From Sciscionella sediminilitoris (lineage in GTDB: Bacteria > Actinomycetota > Actinomycetes > Mycobacteriales > Pseudonocardiaceae): a DNA stretch of 43,978 bases. Shown piece after piece: positions 15,950 to 24,360 of this stretch. The stretch spans positions 1 through 43,978 of the forward strand of contig NZ_JALM01000044.1 of NCBI RefSeq assembly GCF_000737195.2. The letters run 5' to 3'. Position 1 is the first letter of the stretch, and the number at the start of each line of letters is the position of its first letter. The notes under the pieces are model-generated. The model saw only the letters and a program-made list of their open reading frames with translations, was not told the DNA's origin and did no database searches. The position numbers and the translations under genes are program-made.

Positions 15950-18900
15950 GCGCCCACCCGCTCGAACGCGGCGTCCCGGCCATCGAGGGCGCCGCGTTCG
16001 AACGCCTCGCGGTAGCCGTGTTCGCCCAGTGCCGCGGACAGTTTCTCGACCAGCGCGATGACCAGCCGGTCACCGAGGTCGAGGGTGCCGCGCACCGCCG
16101 TGCTCGCGCCCAGTGTCTCCGCGGCGCGTACCGGATGCCCCAGCGCGGCGAGCGCGGCGGCGATGGTGTCCACCGTGGCACCGATCATGGCCATGTCCCG
16201 GGTGCTGAGCGCGTCCGGGTACGACGCGCTCAGCAGGTCCAGCGCCTTCCCCGGATCGCCGAAGGTGAGCTCGTAGCGGGCGCGCACCGTGCCGAGGCGG
16301 GCGCGGGTGTGCCGGTGGGTCTGCATGCTGAGCGCGGCGAGCTGGGCCTCGGCGTGCCCGAGGTGTTCGCGGGCGAGTTCGGCACGTTCGGCGCTCACCC
16401 CGAGCTGAGCGAGCTCGAGATGCGCGGCGACCCGCACTTCCCGCATGCCCGTCTCGTCCGAATCGCTGCGCTCGAGCACCGCGAGCAGTCCCTGTTCGGC
16501 GGGCTCGAACCGGCCCGCGGCCCGCTGTACCCGGGCCAGATGCACCATGTGCTGGGTGGACATCTCGTTCGACCCCAGCTCCGAGCCGAGCCGGATCGCG
16601 TCCTGGTAGATGTCGATGGCCTCCTCGTGCTTCCCGGCGATCACCAGCCGGTCGGAGAGCGCACCGAGCGCCATCCCCAGGCCCCAGCGTTCCCCGATCC
16701 GGCGGAACGAATCCACCGCGAGCCGGGCCTGCTCATCGGCGGTCTTCGCATCCCCGCTGTTGTCCGCGATGATGCACCTGGCCAGGTGGCAGCAGGCGCG
16801 CACCCAGGGATCGGTGTTGTCCTCGAACCGTTCGATGGCCGCGAACGCCGATTCCGTGTCGCCGAAGTAGGAGCGGAACACCGGCTCCACGAGCACGAAG
16901 AACGGGAACCGCACCGCACCGCCGAGCTCAGCCCAGCGGTCGAGCAGCGTCATGATCTCCCGCTCCCGCGCGGTGGGATCGGGTTCGGCGATGTGCGCGA
17001 GCAGGCGCAGCACCACGGTCTCCAGCCGGTCCGGGTCCGGACCGGTGGCCAGTACATCCCGGACCAGCTCCATGTGCTGGTCCGCGAAGCCGGTGAACGA
17101 CCACAGCACCAGCAGGGCCATGACCAGCCGGCCCGCGGATTCGCTTTCCCCGCGCGCGATCGCGGCCCGCAGCGCGGTGAGCGCGTTGTCCTGCTCGGCG
17201 GCCACCTGCCGCAGCGCGGTGAGCTGCTCGGCGGTGCGCATCCGCGGTTCGGCGTCCTCCAGCATCTCGATGTAGTGCGCGATCAGTGCGCGGGTGTCTG
17301 CCTCGCGCTCCCCTGCCTCGTCCAGCCGCTCCCCCGCGTAGGCCTTGATCGTCTCCAGCATCCGATAGCGCGGTGCGGCCACATCCCCGGTGACATCGAG
17401 CACCAGCAGGGACTTCTCCACCAGTGAGGACAGCAGCTCGTCCACGTCCATCCCGGTGACCGCGGCGACCGTCTCGGCGCGTGCCCCGTTCGCGAACACG
17501 GAGAACCGGCGGGCCAGCATCCGTTCGGGTTCGTCGAGCAGATCCCAGCTCCAGTCCACCACCGCGCGCAGCGTGCGATGCCGCTCGGCAGCGGAGCGGT
17601 CCCCGGAGGACAGCAGCCGGAACCGGTCCCCGAGGCGTTCGGCGACTTGCGCCGCGGTCATCGAGCGCAACCGGGCGGCCGCCAGTTCCAGGGCCAGCGG
17701 CATCCCGTCCAGGCTGGCGCAGATCCGGGTCACGGTCTCCGCGTCGAGCTCCGCTCCGGGGCGCGCGGCAAGCGCCCGTTCCCGGAACAGCCGCTGTGCC
17801 TCGGATTCGCTGAGCGGGCCGAGCCAGTGCAGCCGTTCCCCGGTGACCGCGAGCGGTTCGCGGCTGGTGGCCAGCAGGCGCAGCCGAGGGCAGGCGGCGA
17901 GCAGGGCGACCGAAAGCCCGGCCGCGGCCTCGATCAGGTGCTCACAGTTGTCCAGCACGAGCACGCCCTCGCGGCCGCCGAGCACATCGATGAGCCGGTC
18001 GAACACGGTGTGCACGTTCGGCTGGCCCGCCTCGGGCAGCACGAGTTCCCGGTCCACGACGGAAAGCACCGCCTGCGCCAGGTCCGCCTCCGCCCCGACC
18101 GGGGCGAGCGGGACGAACCACACCGTGCTCCCCTCCTCCGCGAGCGCGGACGCGAACTCGCCGGCCAGCCGCGTCTTGCCCGCGCCACCTGGGCCCGCAA
18201 GGGACACCAGTCGCGATTCGGACAGCGCCCCGCGCACCTCGGCCAACTCGGCCGTGCGGCCAACGAAGGAGGTCAGCGCGCCCGGCGGCCGCCCGCTGAT
18301 CGGCACGGAACGCTTCGGGGTCTCGCCGCGCAGCACCGCTAGGTGCGCGGCGGCGAGCTCGGCACCCGGATCGGCGCCGAGCCGCTCGGCGAGTTCGGCG
18401 CGCACCCGTTCGTAGAGTTCCAGCGCGGCGGCGGTGCGCCCATCGGCGTGCAGCGCGCGCAGTTCGAGCGCGGCGAGCCGCTCGTCGAGCGGGTACTCGG
18501 CGCGCACCTCGTCCAGGCGGGCGAGCACCTCGGTGGCCCGCCCGCGCTCGAGCAGCCGGGTGCACAGTTGCTGCACCGCGGTACCGCGCAGTTCGCGCAG
18601 CCGTGCCAGGTGCGTGGCGGCGAACGGCAGCTCGCGCAGCGGTTCCCCGCGCCAGAGTTCGAGCGCCCCGGCCGGATTGCCCTCGGTGACCAGGCGCGCG
18701 AACCGGTGCGCGTCCACCCGGTCGGGTTCGATCGCGAGCCGGTACCCGCCGTTCGCGGACTCCACCGCGGGAATCACCTTGCGCAGCCGGGAAACCACCG
18801 ACTGCAGCGCGTTCACCGCGTCGTTCGGCGGCGCACCGCCCCACAGTTCCTCGATCAGCACATCGGTCGGCACCGGATCCGGGACGGCGAGCGCCAGCCG

Positions 18901-18993
18901 GATCAGCAGTGCCCGCAGCCGGGCGCCGGGAACGGGGATCTCGGTACCGTCCTCGGCGGCCAGCTCGACGGGCCCGAGTACGCCTATCCGCAC
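15928..18993 (-). CDS. AfsR/SARP-family regulator: winged helix, BTAD, NB-ARC ATPase, TPR
   Basis: The 1021-residue protein (from the GTG at 18991-18993) has an OmpR-like DNA-binding domain (about residues 1-90), a bacterial transcriptional activation domain (about 95-240), an NB-ARC/STAND ATPase (Walker A GPGGAGKTRLA; Walker B GVLVLDNCEHL; LPLALELAAARLR in the helical part) and a long TPR-like C terminus (about 620-1021). AfsR-type proteins are ATP-regulated activators of antibiotic or related pathways. The codons upstream of the GTG overlap mutY antisense and look non-coding. ATTGTC at 19000-19005 reads GACAAT on the minus strand, a possible -10 six bases before the GTG, so it is probably leaderless. 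It is convergent with drrB by 22 bases. The adjacent DrrAB exporter is a plausible target. Confidence 0.9.
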   Translation of the reverse strand: MRIGVLGPVELAAEDGTEIPVPGARLRALLIRLALAVPDPVPTDVLIEELWGGAPPNDAVNALQSVVSRLRKVIPAVESANGGYRLAIEPDRVDAHRFARLVTEGNPAGALELWRGEPLRELPFAATHLARLRELRGTAVQQLCTRLLERGRATEVLARLDEVRAEYPLDERLAALELRALHADGRTAAALELYERVRAELAERLGADPGAELAAAHLAVLRGETPKRSVPISGRPPGALTSFVGRTAELAEVRGALSESRLVSLAGPGGAGKTRLAGEFASALAEEGSTVWFVPLAPVGAEADLAQAVLSVVDRELVLPEAGQPNVHTVFDRLIDVLGGREGVLVLDNCEHLIEAAAGLSVALLAACPRLRLLATSREPLAVTGERLHWLGPLSESEAQRLFRERALAARPGAELDAETVTRICASLDGMPLALELAAARLRSMTAAQVAERLGDRFRLLSSGDRSAAERHRTLRAVVDWSWDLLDEPERMLARRFSVFANGARAETVAAVTGMDVDELLSSLVEKSLLVLDVTGDVAAPRYRMLETIKAYAGERLDEAGEREADTRALIAHYIEMLEDAEPRMRTAEQLTALRQVAAEQDNALTALRAAIARGESESAGRLVMALLVLWSFTGFADQHMELVRDVLATGPDPDRLETVVLRLLAHIAEPDPTAREREIMTLLDRWAELGGAVRFPFFVLVEPVFRSYFGDTESAFAAIERFEDNTDPWVRACCHLARCIIADNSGDAKTADEQARLAVDSFRRIGERWGLGMALGALSDRLVIAGKHEEAIDIYQDAIRLGSELGSNEMSTQHMVHLARVQRAAGRFEPAEQGLLAVLERSDSDETGMREVRVAAHLELAQLGVSAERAELAREHLGHAEAQLAALSMQTHRHTRARLGTVRARYELTFGDPGKALDLLSASYPDALSTRDMAMIGATVDTIAAALAALGHPVRAAETLGASTAVRGTLDLGDRLVIALVEKLSAALGEHGYREAFERGALDGRDAAFERVGAQLTLRR

Positions 18994-18999
18994 CAGGTC

Positions 19000-19032
19000 A
19001 TTGTCGCAGGCCTCGCGGCGGCACGAGATACT
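19000..19032. promoter_or_regulatory. divergent leaderless promoters of the SARP gene and mutY
   Basis: The starts of the two genes are only 46 bases apart and neither has a ribosome-binding site. GATACT at 19027-19032 lies seven bases before the mutY GTG (19040), and GACAAT (minus strand, 19005-19000) lies six bases before the SARP GTG (18993). Both spacings fit leaderless transcription. The two RNA polymerases would compete for overlapping DNA. Confidence 0.4.
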
Positions 19033-19039
19033 TCCCCGC

Positions 19040-19924
19040 GTGGACACCGAACTGCTCACCGACTGGTTCCGTGCCGAGGGCCGCGATCTGCCGTGGCGGC
19101 ACCCCGAATGCGACGGCTGGGGTGTGCTGGTCAGCGAGATCATGCTGCAGCAGACCCCGGTGAAGCGGGTGCTGCCCGCCTGGGAGGCCTGGCTGCGCGA
19201 ATGGCCGAAACCCTCGGACTGCGCGGCGGCGAGCCAGGGCCAGGTGCTGCGCGCCTGGGGCAAGCTGGGTTATCCGCGCCGGGCGCTTCGCCTGCACGAG
19301 TCGGCCGCCGCGATCGCGCGCGAGCACGGGGATGTGGTCCCCGAGGACGTGGACACCCTGCTCGCGCTGCCCGGGATCGGCACCTACACCGCCCGCGCGG
19401 TCGCCGCCTTCGCCTACCGGAAACGGGTTCCCGTGGTGGACACGAACGTGCGGCGGGTGGTCGCGCGTTCGGTGCACGGTCTCGCCGACTCCGGTGCGCC
19501 CTCGGCGAACCGGGACCTCGCCGATGTGGACGCGCTGCTGCCGCCCGAGGACGAGGCGGCCGCCGTGGTCTCCGCGGCCATCATGGAACTCGGGGCGCTG
19601 CGCTGCACCGCGCGCGCTCCCGGTTGCGGGGACTGCCCGATCGAGCACGGCTGCGCCTGGGTCCGCGCGGGCAAACCGGACAACAGCACCTATACCAAGC
19701 CCGTGCAGGCCTATGCGGGAACCGACCGCCACGTCCGCGGGTTGTTGCTGGATGTGTTGCGCGGCACCGACACCCCGGTGCCCAAGACCCGGCTCGATCT
19801 CGCCTGGCCCAAGGGCGGGCAGCGCGACCGGTGCCTGGACACGCTGCTCACCGACGGTCTCGTGGAACAGCTCGCGGACGGCCGGTTCGCCCTTCCCGGA
19901 GAGCACCATGCCGGGGAGCACTAG
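19040..19924 (+). CDS. mutY: A/G-specific adenine DNA glycosylase
   Basis: The 294-residue enzyme removes adenine mispaired with 8-oxoguanine. The catalytic Glu lies in SEIMLQQT (about residue 35), the helix-hairpin-helix is LPGIGTYTARAV, the catalytic Asp is in VVDTNVRR, and the iron-sulfur cluster motif is C-x6-C-x2-C-x5-C (CTARAPGCGDCPIEHGC). The C-terminal part after the cluster is only about 95 residues, so the NUDIX-like 8-oxoG recognition domain of E. coli MutY is missing or strongly reduced, as in other actinobacterial MutY proteins. The GTG at 19040 is chosen because family homology starts there. It is convergent with the hydrolase, with a nine-base gap. Confidence 0.93.
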   Translation: MDTELLTDWFRAEGRDLPWRHPECDGWGVLVSEIMLQQTPVKRVLPAWEAWLREWPKPSDCAAASQGQVLRAWGKLGYPRRALRLHESAAAIAREHGDVVPEDVDTLLALPGIGTYTARAVAAFAYRKRVPVVDTNVRRVVARSVHGLADSGAPSANRDLADVDALLPPEDEAAAVVSAAIMELGALRCTARAPGCGDCPIEHGCAWVRAGKPDNSTYTKPVQAYAGTDRHVRGLLLDVLRGTDTPVPKTRLDLAWPKGGQRDRCLDTLLTDGLVEQLADGRFALPGEHHAGEH

Positions 19925-19933
19925 CCGGGAGCA

Positions 19934-20677
19934 TCAGAGCCGGGACAGGAAGGCTTCCACGGCACCGCGGTAGAATTCGGGCGCGTCCTCGTGCGCGAGA
20001 TGCGCGGCCCCCGGTACGAGCACGTGTTCGGCATCGGGGGCTTTCGCGGCCATCTCGGCCATCTGCCCCGCGGGCATCAGGGTGTACTCGGCCTCGAGGT
20101 ACAGCACGGGGGCGCGGGTGCCGGTCACGAAGGACCAGTACTGCTCGCGTCCCCATTCGGCGGCGATCCGCATGGCGTCCTCCAGCTCGGCGATCATCCG
20201 GTATCCGCCCGCGCATTCCTCGACGCATTCGCTGAAATAGCCCCCCGCGCCGGCGAAGAATTCCCGGACGTGCGCGATGGATTCGAATACTTCCGGCCAG
20301 GTCCGGAAAAGCGGCCGCCATTCCTCGACGGTCCTGCCCCGCTGATCGACGGCCATGTCCTCCACGACGACCCCGCGCACGAGTTCGGGACGGCTCGCGG
20401 CGAGCCCGAGCGCGTGCAACCCGCCCATCGAGTGCCCGATCAGCGTCGCCTGCCCGAGTTCGGCGACCACCTCGGCGAGATCGGCGACGAACACCTCAGT
20501 GGTGAAGGGCCCCGGTTTCGGGTTCCGCCCATGCCCGCGCGCGTCGACGCCGTACACGTGCCCGTAGGAACGCAGCCAGCGCGCCGTCCGCCACCAGGTG
20601 CGCGCCCGGCCCATGAGCGCGTGGGTGAGCACGATCGGACGGCCGGAGCCACCGAAATCGACAAGCCAGTCCCGCAT
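19934..20677 (-). CDS. alpha/beta-fold hydrolase
   Basis: The 247-residue protein starts at the ATG 20675-20677, preceded by GGAGCGGGC; an upstream in-frame start is less likely. The fold markers are the oxyanion region LTHALMGRARTWW (in place of HG), VYGVDARGHGRN, the nucleophile elbow GHSMGG, and a C-terminal catalytic His in PGAAHLAHEDAPE. The catalytic acid is probably in LYLEAEYTLMP. It occupies the position of Rv3591c in M. tuberculosis, between mutY and mhuD, so it is likely an orthologue of that hydrolase. The substrate is unknown. Confidence 0.88.
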   Translation of the reverse strand: MRDWLVDFGGSGRPIVLTHALMGRARTWWRTARWLRSYGHVYGVDARGHGRNPKPGPFTTEVFVADLAEVVAELGQATLIGHSMGGLHALGLAASRPELVRGVVVEDMAVDQRGRTVEEWRPLFRTWPEVFESIAHVREFFAGAGGYFSECVEECAGGYRMIAELEDAMRIAAEWGREQYWSFVTGTRAPVLYLEAEYTLMPAGQMAEMAAKAPDAEHVLVPGAAHLAHEDAPEFYRGAVEAFLSRL

Positions 20678-20755
20678 GCCCGCTCCATATCCGAGTACCT
20701 GTGAACGGTCAAGTCTTGCATTCACCAACTACCGCGGAAACACTTGCCCGTTGTG

Positions 20756-22174
20756 ATGACCACCCGGAGGATTCTGGTGTCCACCGCCGCGGCCTTCGCG
20801 AGCCTGGCGCTGTTCGCGGGCACCGCGACCGCCGCGCCCGCCCCGGGAAGCGACGGACTCGGTGACCCGTACTACCCGCAGGACGGCAACGGCGGCTACG
20901 ACGTCAGCCACTACGACATCTCCTTCTCCTACGACCCGCCGAGCAAGAAACTCGAGGCGACCACCCGGATCACCGCGCGGGCCGAACAGGACCTCTCCGC
21001 GTTCAACCTGGACCTCTCCGGGCTCACGGTCGACGGGATCACCGTGGACGGAAAGGACGCGAAGTGGTCCCGATCCGGGGAGCACGAACTCACCGTCACC
21101 CCGGAAACCCCGCTGTCCCAACAACATCCGTTCACCGTCGAGGTCCGCTACGGCGGAACCCCCAAGCCGATCAAGGATCCCGCGCTCGGGGAGAACGGCT
21201 GGCAGTACGGGGACAACGGCGCCGCGTTCGCCGCGGGGGAACCGCATGGGGCGGCGACCTGGTTCCCGGTCAACGATTCCCCGCTGGACAAGGCCACCTA
21301 CTCGGTCAGCGGGACACTGCCCAAACCGTGGACGATGATCGCCAACGGCCGGGAGACCGGCACCAGTCCCGGGCCGGGCAAGGACAAGCAGACCTTCAAG
21401 TGGGCCGAGCCGGTGCCGATGGCCAGCTATCTGGCCACGGTCGGAATCGACAAATGGACCATGGAGAAGGACAAGCTCGCCGACGGAACCCCGGTCGTGA
21501 GCAGCTACGCGCCCGGTACCCCGGAAGCAACCAAGCAGGCCGAGCACAAACTCCCCGAGGTGCTGGATTTCCTGTCCAGCAAATTCGGGAAGTACCCGAT
21601 GGACGCGGCCGGCGGCATATTCGTGGGCACCGGAATCGGTTTCTCGCTGGAGACCCAGACCCGCCCGGTCTATTCGAAGGACATGGGTGATCTGGACACG
21701 ATCATCCACGAGAACGCACACCAGTGGTGGGGCGATTCGGTCTCGGTGCACCACTGGAAAGACGTGTGCCTCAACGAATGCTTCGCCTCCTACGCGCCCT
21801 GGTTGTGGGACGAGGCCAAGGACGGCGCCGACCTGAACAAGCGCTATGACCAGAAGCTCGCCGAGCACAACGGGGACAAGGCGTTCTGGGCGCAGAAACT
21901 CTACGACCCGGGCAAGGGCAAGGAATTCACCGGTGTGTACGACAAGGGTCCGCTCGCGCTGCACGCGCTGCGGCATGCCATCGGGGATGACGCGTTCTTC
22001 CGGATCCTCGAGGAATGGCCCGCCGCGCACCGGGACAAGAACGCGAGCTGGGCGGAATTCGAGAAGTACGTGCAGCAGGTGAGCGGGAAGGACCTGCGCG
22101 GCTTCTTCGACGCCTGGTTCCACGGCGCGACGGTGCCCGGGAAGGAGTACCTGCATCCGGGCGGCGGGAACTGA
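20756..22174 (+). CDS. secreted M1-family metallopeptidase
   Basis: The 472-residue protein has a Sec signal peptide (MTTRRILVS, hydrophobic core, likely cleavage after ATAA near residue 28), so it acts outside the membrane. The zinc site is complete: HENAH at residues 318-322 and the distal Glu at 341 (LNECFASY), the gluzincin HExxH-x18-E spacing. The aminopeptidase N GAMEN motif is not present; the equivalent segment reads GIGFSLETQTRPVYS, as in many short actinobacterial secreted M1 proteins. It lacks the large C-terminal helical domain of full-length aminopeptidase N (about 850 residues), so substrate range may differ. ATG 20756 is preceded by GTG at 20753; either may start. Confidence 0.9.
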   Translation: MTTRRILVSTAAAFASLALFAGTATAAPAPGSDGLGDPYYPQDGNGGYDVSHYDISFSYDPPSKKLEATTRITARAEQDLSAFNLDLSGLTVDGITVDGKDAKWSRSGEHELTVTPETPLSQQHPFTVEVRYGGTPKPIKDPALGENGWQYGDNGAAFAAGEPHGAATWFPVNDSPLDKATYSVSGTLPKPWTMIANGRETGTSPGPGKDKQTFKWAEPVPMASYLATVGIDKWTMEKDKLADGTPVVSSYAPGTPEATKQAEHKLPEVLDFLSSKFGKYPMDAAGGIFVGTGIGFSLETQTRPVYSKDMGDLDTIIHENAHQWWGDSVSVHHWKDVCLNECFASYAPWLWDEAKDGADLNKRYDQKLAEHNGDKAFWAQKLYDPGKGKEFTGVYDKGPLALHALRHAIGDDAFFRILEEWPAAHRDKNASWAEFEKYVQQVSGKDLRGFFDAWFHGATVPGKEYLHPGGGN

Positions 22175-22226
22175 GCACACGTAGTCTGGAAGGGTCCGAT
22201 TTCCGAGTGAATAGGAGCCCAGCCAG

Positions 22227-22541
22227 ATGGCAGTAGTCAAGATCAACGCGATCGAGATCCCCGAGGGAGCGGGCGAGGAGCTGGAGAACCGGTTCGCCAA
22301 CCGCCTGCACGCGGTCGACAACCAGCCCGGCTTCCTCGGGTTCGAGCTACTGCGCCCCGTCGAAGGAGAGCAGCGCTACTTCGTGGTCACCCACTGGGAG
22401 ACCCAGGAGGACTTCGACAACTGGGCGAACGGTCCCGCCAAGGAAGCGCACGCCGGGCAGGCCCGCAAACCCGTCGCGACCGGAGCCTCACTGCTCGAGT
22501 TCGAGGTCGTGACGAGCGCGGGACCGATGTACCAGAAATGA
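22227..22541 (+). CDS. mhuD: MhuD-type heme-degrading monooxygenase
   Basis: The 104-residue ABM-fold protein closely resembles, from memory, M. tuberculosis MhuD (Rv3592). The active-site residues Asn7 (KINAIE), Trp66 (NWANGP) and His75 (EAHAG) are all present, as are the blocks PGFLGFELLRPVEGEQRYFV and PVATGASLLEFEVV. MhuD opens heme to mycobilin products without releasing CO, giving iron. ATG 22227 follows AGGAGCCC. The stop codon overlaps the start of a Sir2-family gene by ATGA, so the two are translationally coupled. No iron-regulator box is evident in the 52-base gap before it. Confidence 0.93.
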   Translation: MAVVKINAIEIPEGAGEELENRFANRLHAVDNQPGFLGFELLRPVEGEQRYFVVTHWETQEDFDNWANGPAKEAHAGQARKPVATGASLLEFEVVTSAGPMYQK

Positions 22542-23380
22542 CCGATCAGGATCCGAGACCCGCGCTCGACGCCGCCGCCGAGCTCATCGAGTCGGCGCAG
22601 GCGGTGCTCGTCTGCGCCGGCGCGGGGATCGGGGTGGACTCCGGGCTCCCGGACTTCCGGGGCGACGAGGGATTCTGGCAGGCCTACCCGCCCTACGCCG
22701 AGCTCGGGTTCTCCTTCGCCGAGATCGCCGATCCGGTGCATTTCGCCAAGGACCCGCATCTGGCCTGGGGTTTCTACGGGCACCGGCTGCAGCTGTACCG
22801 GCGGACCGAACCGCACAAGGGCTTCGCGATCCTGCGGCACTGGGTGGAGACCGCGCCGCTGGGCGGGAAGGTGTTCACCTCGAACGTGGACGGCCAGTTC
22901 CAGAAGTCGGGGTTCGCGAGCGAGGACGTGATCGAGGCGCACGGCTCCATCCACGCGCTGCAGTGCCTGCGCCCCTGCGGGACCGAGGTCTGGACCGCCG
23001 AGGACACCGACCTGATCATCGACGAGTCCCGGATGCGGGCGCTGAATCCGCTGCCACGCTGCCCGAACTGCGGGGATGTGGCCCGCCCGAACATCCTGAT
23101 GTTCGGCGATCTCGACTGGCTGGGCGCGCACACCCAGGAAGCCGTGGCCGGGCTGTCCGCCTGGCGCCGCGAGCTACGCGGAAAACGCCTGGTCACCGTC
23201 GAGGTGGGGGCCGGGACCGCGGTACCGACGGTGCGCAGGCAGGCCGAGCTCTCCAGCGCGACGGACAGCACGCTGATCCGGATCAATCCGCGGGAGCCCC
23301 AGGTGCGCCACGGCCGGGGCATCGAGGTTCCGCTCGGCGCGCTCGAAGCGCTCACCGCGATCAACGAACGTCTCGGTTGA
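22538..23380 (+). CDS. Sir2-family NAD-dependent deacylase, divergent subfamily
   Basis: The 280-residue protein keeps the sirtuin core: NAD loop GAGIGVDSGLPDFRG (residues 28-42; canonical form GAGIS-x-x-SGIPDFR), TSNVDGQF (114-121; canonical TQNID), catalytic His135 in EAHGS, four zinc cysteines (143, 147, 175, 178) and RPNILMFGD. Substitutions S-to-G, I-to-L and Q-to-S in the nucleotide site, and the GFWQAYPPY extension, set it apart from CobB-like enzymes. It would use NAD to remove acyl groups from lysine, or possibly hydrolyse NAD or transfer ADP-ribose. Its ATG overlaps the mhuD stop, implying equal and linked expression with heme degradation. Confidence 0.87.
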   Translation: MTDQDPRPALDAAAELIESAQAVLVCAGAGIGVDSGLPDFRGDEGFWQAYPPYAELGFSFAEIADPVHFAKDPHLAWGFYGHRLQLYRRTEPHKGFAILRHWVETAPLGGKVFTSNVDGQFQKSGFASEDVIEAHGSIHALQCLRPCGTEVWTAEDTDLIIDESRMRALNPLPRCPNCGDVARPNILMFGDLDWLGAHTQEAVAGLSAWRRELRGKRLVTVEVGAGTAVPTVRRQAELSSATDSTLIRINPREPQVRHGRGIEVPLGALEALTAINERLG

Positions 23381-23413
23381 CCTGAACAAGGGTTCAGCTT
23401 GCAGGATCGGGTT

Positions 23414-24305
23414 ATGCCCCTCGACCTCGGCATGCTCCTTCCCCATCCGGAGACCGGCGTGCGGATACCCGATGCGGCGCGGATGGCGGAAACGCTCGGG
23501 CTCGATTCACTGTGGTCCGGCGACCACCTGATGACGGGCTCGGCCGTGCTCGATGCCCCGATCACCCTGGCGACCGCGGCCGCCGTGACCGAGCGGATCG
23601 GCGTCGTCCTCGGTGTCTACCTGCCCGCGCTGCGCCAGCCGGTGTGGGCGGCCAAGCATATCGGCACCCTCGCGCACCTGATCCCCGACCGGTTCCGTCT
23701 CGGAGTCGGGCTCGGCGGGCGGATCGGCACCGGACCGAGCGAATGGGACGCCGCCGGGGTGCCGTGGGCGGGAAAGGGCCGCCCGCACGGACACCTTCCT
23801 GGGCAAGCTGGATCGGCTGCTCGCGGCCGAACCGACCGAGCTGGACAGTCTCGGCACCGTCACCCTCGCCCCTGCCGTACCGAAGCCCCCGGTGTGGATC
23901 GGCGGCACCGCCGAGGCATCACTGCGCAGGGCCGCCCGGTTCGGCGAGGGCTGGCTGGGCGCCTTCGCCACTCCGCGGCGGCTGCGTGAGTCGGTGGACC
24001 GGCTCGGCGAGTTCGCGCGGGAGTACGAGCGGCCACGGCCCCGCGTCGGCCTCGTGCTGCACGGCGGCCTGCTCGACCGGGCGAGGACGCAGGACCGGGA
24101 ACGGCTCGCCGCACGGCTCGCCGCGACCTACGGCATGGATCCCGCCGACGCGCGAGCGGTGCTGCTGGTCGGTGGCCCCGAACAGGCGGCAGAGCAGATC
24201 GCGGCGCTCATCGAGGCGGGCGCGGACCTGTTCGCGTTCGTCTCGAGCACCCCGTGGCGGCGCAGCTGCGAACTGCTCGCGCGGGTGCGGGAACTGCTCC
24301 GGTGA
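23414..24305 (+). pseudogene. LLM-class (F420-dependent-like) oxidoreductase, frameshifted
   Basis: Two reading frames together encode one luciferase-like monooxygenase-fold protein. The first part (MPLDLGMLLPHPETGV... to GVPWAGK) reads from the ATG at 23414; homology then continues in another frame (ARTDTFLGKLDRLLAAEP, KPPVWIGGTAEASLRRAARFGEGWLG, ending LARVRELLR at 24305). The shift lies at a GGG run, 23776-23778: removing one G joins the frames as AGKAARTDTF. The first frame otherwise runs into 60 unrelated residues. The whole is about 296 residues, normal for this family. Either a recent disabling mutation, a sequencing error, or (less likely) programmed frameshifting explains it. It lies 33 bases after the Sir2 gene. 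Confidence 0.85.
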
Positions 24306-24307
24306 CA

Positions 24308-24347
24308 CGAGAACGGCCCGGTCACCGTGGTGACCGGGCCGTTCTCG
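24308..24347. terminator. bidirectional terminator hairpin
   Basis: A perfect 19-base stem (arms 24308-24326 and 24329-24347, each arm starting or ending in CGAGAACGG/CCGTTCTCG) with a two-base centre. It sits between the stop of the LLM gene and the convergent clpC stop at 24361, so it can end transcription from both sides. There is no T-tract, as is usual in high-GC actinobacteria. Confidence 0.9.
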
Positions 24348-24360
24348 ACTGCTGTGGCTG

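Noticed and set aside
15058-17427. A 789-codon plus-strand frame opposite the SARP gene
   Set aside because: It is a shadow of the SARP gene on the other strand; no family motif, biased composition.
23399-23989. First LLM fragment as a complete 196-residue protein
   Set aside because: Its last 60 or so residues are non-homologous out-of-frame sequence, and the family continues in another frame.
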